Below, piece by piece: positions 59,801 through 64,000 of a stretch of 64,000 bases of DNA. Both the position numbers and the translations under genes were made by a program. The DNA is taken from assembly GCA_030248215.1 (NCBI GenBank), contig JASANG010000611.1, positions 496,001 through 560,000 on the forward strand, in the 5' to 3' direction. The stretch comes from Enoplolaimus lenunculus. Taxonomy: Eukaryota > Nematoda > Enoplea > Enoplida > Thoracostomopsidae. Positions within the stretch are counted from its first letter, which is position 1. Every line of letters starts with the position of its first letter. Below the pieces are notes generated by a model. That model was not told the DNA's origin. It was given only the letters and a program-made list of their open reading frames with translations, and did no database searches.

Positions 59801-62800
59801 GCAATGATAGACACATTTTTCAGCTTTCATTGTCAGGGCAAACTTTGAGATACGCAACTCCACATCTCAAGTTAGGGGGGTAGATGTTGCTTGCATGTTA
59901 AAAACAAAATTAGGTTAACCTCTAATATACGGAGGGGGTATGTCAAAAACGCAAGACGCTGTAGGCGCATGGTTTTCTACACGTAATTTTACACAGTTGC
60001 AATACACTTGTTGAAGTATGCCTGATCCAACCTTGTTGAAGTGTGCATCATCCAACTAACTGATGACAGGTTCTATATGCATTATTTTAATATATGGGTT
60101 ACTATTGATTACCACACCCTTTAGCCCAGTTACCACCCTATTTATAAATACACAACTAAATCGTTACAAATTAAACTGCCAAAAATGAATTTTTTTGTCG
60201 ATAAATTATGTTTTTTGTCGTAGCGTCGTAACTCAGTGAAGTACGTATAGGAAGTTGAATTTGAGGAGGCCAGCGCCCAAAATACGTTAAATATTGAGCC
60301 TGAAAAGAGAATTTCTGTGAGCAAAATAAACGAAAATAAATTGTGAACGGAAAACTTTTTGCCTATGAGAGCAAGAAATTGAGAGAAGAGACCATCTTAC
60401 GTTGAATTATTGGCTGCGGGGGCGGTGGTGGCGGCGGCGGTGGACAGCATAAACCTTGATCACAACTGCAGTCCGATGGGCATGACGGCTGCGGGCCACC
60501 ACAAAATCCTCGCGGCTGAATGTTGCCAGGACACACTTGAGCTAAAATGAAATTTAATAAACCTTTATAGTAAAGTTTTGCGTTTAATTTTTTGTTTGAT
60601 AAAAGCAACAGTTTGAACGAAAAACAATTGGTCCCATGTTATAGGGGCTTGTTCATAAAGCCTGATCTTAAGCATAAGCCTAATCCTACGCATAAATTCA
60701 ATACTGAGGCTTACGCTTAAACCAAAGCATCCTATTCTCTAAGTCCACCGGTCTCCATGTGTGAACAAGCCCCTATATAGTTTCATACAGGCCTGTAGCC
60801 AGTTGTCGTGCTAAGGGGGGCTAAAAATTTAGGAGTGGTCGATCCCAGAGTTTTACATGAGTTTTTCAAGTGAGATTAAAACTTTTCTATGAAGGAGATG
60901 GTTAAACTCTTTCAGGACGCCTCAGCCCCCTGTAGCTGCGGGCATGCCTTCGAACAACGATACTAGGGTAATAGTTTCATAGCGAAGCGTCTGAGAAAAC
61001 GGTAAATATTAATTCTAAGTATGATGACAAAATAAGGTTCCATTTTTACTTATTAGTCATACTAAATAATCGGTTTTTCCACTGCATTCTCTCAAACTTA
61101 TATTCCAACGGTTAGTTAGACTGTTTTTTGAAACGCAGATATCTAATCCCCTTTGCAAACTTAGGGGCCGTAACATTAGCATGAGCATATCTTAAATGCA
61201 AGTCTAAAACCTAAGCCGAATAAGCCAAAGACTAAGCCTAAGCAAAAAATCAGCTTGAAACTAATAAGCTTATTCAACTGCAGTCCTGCAGAAAACCGTT
61301 CCGCGTTTGATCTTTACATGGACCGTTAAAGTGTATGTCATATCTTTCGGTTTTTAATTTGTAAGCAAGCATGTACATTTTGTCATTTAACTTGACAATC
61401 AGTTCAAAAAACTTTAAGTGAAAAGGTTTCTATATAAAAATTGCCCAACTTTTCAGTAACATTCTGCTGAATTACATATTTATAAAATAGTAAAACATAA
61501 CTAAACGTACGTTGAATTATTGGCGGTGGTGGTGGCGGTGGGGGACAACATAAGCCTTGGTTACAACTGCAGTCTGATGGACATGATGGTTGCGGACCTC
61601 CGCAAAATCCACGTGGTTGAACGTTGCCAGGACACACTTGAGCTAAAATAAAGAGGACTGCTTTAATAGCCTGACAAGCGTTTATTCCAGTAGAAAGAAT
61701 AATAAACCAACGTAACTTCAAAGATTGCGAATGACAAGCTGAAATCAAAATCCAACAATTTTTGAGCCAACGTCAGCTGGTGAACTGGGGATAACAAAAA
61801 ACTCCAAAAAATTCTAACCTCTAAGATCCAAAAATTTGTATTGAAGATTTCATACAAGGACCTTTTTGTCTTGTCTGCAAAAAAATATTTTTAGATTTGT
61901 CAACAAGAACTTACGTTGAATAACAGGAGGTGGCGGTGGTGGCGGAAATACAGGTGGTTGAATTATTGGCGCAGGTGTTGGACAGCACATTCCTTGGTTG
62001 CATCCGCAATCCGGTGGACAAACTTCTTGCGGTCCGCCACAGAAGCCGTGTGGTTGTATGTTGCCAGGACAAACTGGTTCTAAAATAACGGTCCCATTGA
62101 AATTAACCCTTAAGTTGATTATTTTAAAAAGTAAGCAAGTGTCCTTTCTTTTAGCTAATACAGAAACAGGCTACTTAATGTTTAATTTTAAACTGGTCGA
62201 AATTTAACCAACGCAAACGAATGAAATCTGGCTTACAATACTTGCAAGGTTTTAGAATGACATCCCTGGCAGTTTAACAAACAATACTAAGAACAAAATG
62301 TTAATTTTTATTTCGCAAGTGTGCCAAATTTCAGATAGTATACATCTTTTTAGTTCCTAGTGTACGAAACTGTAAGTCCTACGAATAACGGTACTCTAAA
62401 TTGCATTAGTTTATTGAATACGTATTTCAAGCCAATAAAAAACAAGCTATCGTTAAAGGGTCCAGTTTAAAATTTAAAATATTCAAACGGATGGATGCTT
62501 CAGAAACCTATGAAACGAACGGTGACAGATCGAGTATCTTTAGAAGGATAATCGTTTGTTTTGAAATTTTACTGCTTTAGCTAAAGCTTAATAGCAAAAT
62601 GTTTTAATGTAAAATATTTCAAATTGGGCCCAAAAATGTAAAATGAAGACTTCACGCTGTTTTAACTAGAAAACACACTGTGAGTATTAGATAAATTTTC
62701 TAACGCAAAATTTCAGCATAGGCTAGTGGAAAAATGAGTTCTTCATTTCCTGGTTTTAATCCTGTAAACAGAAATTTTTTTGATTAACAGTCAAACCATC

Positions 62801-63777
62801 GTTCTATTCAAATTTTTGTACTTTAACTCGAACTTGTATCGCTTACGAGGAATAACTGGTGGTGGTGGTGGTGGAGGCGGTGGCGGGCAACAAACGCCTT
62901 GGTTGCAGCTACAATCTTGAGGGCACGCTTGCTGTGGAGCGCCGCAAAAGCCGCGTGGTTGAACGTTACCTGGGCAGACAGGTCCTAAAATAAAACGTAG
63001 CAGTGAAAGCGATTACAAACACAGAAAGCATTTGCGAAATTAATGTTTATTTTCAATTTAAACATTTAGTGATTCGGTTTCAATTTGACAATCGAAAGCC
63101 AGTATTTCAAATATGAGATTCGCGCATGATTATTTCCACGCAATGAACGCACGTAATTGCGGATGTCGTATAACTTTTACTTCGAAACTTTAAGCGAATT
63201 TTTTTAACTTACGAGGTATAATCGGTTGCGGCGGCGGAGGCGGCGGAGGCGGCGGTGGGCAACAAAGGCCTTGATTGCAACTGCAGTCTTGAGGACACGT
63301 CTGTTGTGGTGCACCGCAGAAACCACGTGGTTGAACGTTACCAGGGCAACCTTGTGCTGAAAAGAAAATTTAATCTCCAATTTGTGGTTCTATTTATCGT
63401 TTTTCTCTCCGTGTCGCTTTTATAATTTATGGCAGAAACTGGAACTCATAAATTACCGAATTTTGTATCTGGACCGAACATTAAAACATATTTAATGATC
63501 AAATATATATACAAAAAGTTTCAAACCTAATAAAATTTTATAAATGTGCGGCAAATTAAACAGCAATTTTTGCTTAATATTAATTTAATATGAAAGTTTG
63601 GTCTAACGTTTTTTTACTCACGTTGAATGATGGGCATTGGACGTGGTGGTGGTGGTGGCGGTGGCATCGGAGGTTGTGTGCAACACGTATCTTGAATGCA
63701 TGTGCTGGGACCAGGGCATGCATTTTGTGGTCCACAACCGCAAACTGCAACTGCGTTCGGTCCGCATACGTCGGGTG
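53793..63777 (-). CDS. Tandem cysteine-module, proline-rich EB-like protein (3' part, 13 exons)
   Basis: Gene on the minus strand; the first exon seen (63622-63777) starts in phase 1, so the 5' end and any signal peptide lie beyond the window. Thirteen exons with matching phases give 610 codons. Six consecutive exons carry the same module, consensus CPGNxQPRGFCGGPQ then CPxDCxCNQGLCCP, each followed by a poly-Pro spacer and PIIQ or VIP. The flanking exons carry variants (CGPQNACPGPSTC, CAPNNACPGESTC), and the last exons read like EB modules (CTCTPEEICVAGKCMRR, CPKGTAPTLDGRC). The protein ends in VREC. A secreted, disulphide-rich structural or matrix protein is likely, but no orthologue is recognised. 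Lustrin-like or WAP-like repeats are looser alternatives. Confidence 0.8.
54319..54418 (-). CDS. Cys-module gene, exon L
   Basis: Acceptor AATTTTAG. PKCPKGTAPTLDGRCKLIDI, an EB-like ending. Donor GTAAGT, phase 2. Confidence 0.75.
54618..55009. mobile_element. hAT-like MITE relative in an intron of the Cys-module gene
   Basis: Ends CAGTGTGTAAACAGATAG and ATCTAATTACACCCTA; about 390 bp and diverged from 31273-31621. Confidence 0.55.
55114..55344 (-). CDS. Cys-module gene, exon K: EB-like
   Basis: Acceptor ATTTTCAG, phase 1. CSSHCTCTPEEICVAGKCMR, then CESDEQCSHDC and YKQCLCR. The donor GTAAGC at 55113 leaves phase 1 and continues into exon L. If that donor were skipped, a stop follows two codons later. 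Confidence 0.78.
55979..56154 (-). CDS. Cys-module gene, exon J
   Basis: Acceptor AATTACAG; its first base completes the Gly codon. HFSNGASCVQAAAAPQAMQW, TCCNEFGSPC, then a Pro/Glu-rich linker. Phase 1 out (GTAAGT). Confidence 0.75.
56629..56761 (-). CDS. Cys-module gene, exon I
   Basis: Acceptor TTTTTCAG, phase 1 in, phase 2 out (GTAAGC). A proline spacer opens the exon (PPQPIIQPPPPPPQTFCPGS); then CYGAASCVSNNCECNQG, an EB-like half module. Confidence 0.78.
57185..57995. mobile_element. 811-bp TIR element with 5-bp target duplication
   Basis: Imperfect TIRs of about 49 bp (GGGTCATC, then ATACTGTCTACGCTACTG, then TGTAAAAAATTGTCC), flanked by ATTAT at 57180-57184 and 57996-58000. It contains a second copy of sequence found just outside its right end (ACAAACGTTT / CAACGGATAG). 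No transposase. Confidence 0.85.
58085..58170. repeat. Cluster of homopolymer runs
   Basis: Alternating A, G and C runs within 85 bp (A12, A8, A12 and a long C run). A poly-A of about 20 lies at 57449-57470. Base calls here are probably unreliable. Confidence 0.7.
58873..58999 (-). CDS. Cys-module gene, exon H
   Basis: Phase 0 in, phase 1 out (GTAAGT). Variant module PICPQPQVPICECAPNNACP then CNPGGVCCGPPP. Confidence 0.8.
59506..59630 (-). CDS. Cys-module gene, exon G
   Basis: Module exon with phase 1 in but phase 0 out. QGCPGNVAPRGFCGGPQPAC, CGCQQGLCCPLPPPPPPQ. Donor GTAAAC. Confidence 0.82.
60401..60541 (-). CDS. Cys-module gene, exon F
   Basis: Phase 1-1 module exon. QVCPGNIQPRGFCGGPQPSC, CSCDQGLCCP, prolines and QPIIQ. 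It differs from exon E mainly in spacer length, suggesting a recent duplication. Confidence 0.84.
60644..60773. mobile_element. 130-bp MITE, GGGGCTTGTTCA ends
   Basis: Ends GGGGCTTGTTCATA and TGTGAACAAGCCCC, flanked by TATA-type sequence suggesting a TA target site. The interior is TTAAGC/CCTAAT-rich. Confidence 0.75.
61511..61642 (-). CDS. Cys-module gene, exon E
   Basis: Phase 1-1 module exon. QVCPGNVQPRGFCGGPQPSC, CSCNQGLCCP, prolines and PIIQ. Close sister of exon F. Confidence 0.84.
61915..62079 (-). CDS. Cys-module gene, exon D
   Basis: Phase 1-1 module exon, the longest of the set. PVCPGNIQPHGFCGGPQEVC, CGCNQGMCCP, then two proline spacers (PIIQPPVFPPPP). Confidence 0.83.
62847..62984 (-). 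CDS. Cys-module gene, exon C
   Basis: Phase 1-1 module exon. PVCPGNVQPRGFCGAPQQAC, CSCNQGVCCP, prolines and VIP. Donor GTAAGC. Confidence 0.83.
63213..63356 (-). CDS. Cys-module gene, exon B
   Basis: Phase 1-1 module exon. QGCPGNVQPRGFCGAPQQTC, then CSCNQGLCCP, a run of prolines and QPIIP. Donor GTAAGT. Confidence 0.83.
63622..63777 (-). CDS. Cys-module gene, exon A (most 5' seen)
   Basis: Acceptor TTTTACAG, donor GTGAGT, phase 1 at both ends. Encodes APDVCGPNAVAVCGCGPQNA then CIQDTCCTQPP and a poly-Pro spacer ending MPIIQ. Confidence 0.8.
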
Positions 63778-64000
63778 CTGTAAAACGTAGATATAATATA
63801 CAACAATAAGGATCACAATTCACAACATAATGTGGTCTTTTATTTTCTTTAATGTACAAGCATAGGTGGTTAGAAATATAACATTGTTATTTCAATTACG
63901 ACCGCCTTATGCTAGTACATAGGTGTATGCCTATTCCACGCAGCTATTTCAACATAGTGCACTGCGCAATAAAAAAATTGCTGAATTAATTTGCCGGGAA
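63778..64000. other. Right edge of the window
   Basis: Intron of the Cys-module gene (the acceptor of exon A is at 63778-63780 on the minus strand); no coding module seen. Confidence 0.6.

Noticed and set aside
1-64000. CRISPR arrays, rRNA genes, spliced-leader genes, retroelement coding regions
   Set aside because: None was seen on reading; repeats present are transposon ends, microsatellites or tandem duplications.

Overview
The window is metazoan genomic DNA: AT-rich, with multi-exon genes, GT-AG introns from 44 bp to several kb, and many short non-autonomous DNA transposons. A nematode, or a close ecdysozoan relative, is the best guess. The trehalose-6-phosphate phosphatase domain resembles the nematode GOB-1/T6PP type, and TTAGGC, the nematode telomere unit, recurs inside small transposons. 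The species cannot be named from the sequence.

Three genes are supported. (1) Positions 1741-30152, plus strand: a complete or nearly complete orthologue of Drosophila bark beetle/Anakonda, a giant tricellular-junction protein. Its ectodomain has three repeats (beta-helix cap, SRCR, CUB-like and parallel beta-helix segments), followed by a C-type lectin domain, one membrane segment and a long cytoplasmic tail. I could chain 24 exons; phases agree at every junction except the exon 8/9 boundary. (2) Positions 42453-50987, plus strand: a six-exon trehalose-phosphate synthase/phosphatase-type fusion of about 1541 residues. The GT20 part is very degenerate, while the C-terminal HAD phosphatase keeps all four motifs and carries a polyglutamine insertion. 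(3) Positions 53793-63777, minus strand: the 3' part (13 exons, 610 codons) of a secreted-type cysteine-rich, proline-rich modular protein. It was built by tandem duplication of a phase-1 exon and ends in EB-like modules; its 5' end lies beyond the window.

The 12 kb between genes 1 and 2 and the 2.8 kb between genes 2 and 3 contain no convincing gene. They hold terminal-inverted-repeat elements, several with target-site duplications: 8 bp (hAT-like), 7 bp, 5 bp and possibly TA. No autonomous transposase and no retroelement was recognised.

The most interesting signals are in how gene 1 is built. SRCR exon 2 is duplicated in tandem with a phase that allows only one copy per mRNA. The acceptors of exons 4 and 16 are tandemly duplicated, giving upstream decoys that lead to early stops. 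A hAT-like MITE in intron 10 carries a 78-bp antisense copy of exon 17 of the same gene. The degenerate synthase with an intact phosphatase, the MITEs carrying telomere-like TTAGGC arrays, and the tandem cysteine-module exons also merit follow-up.
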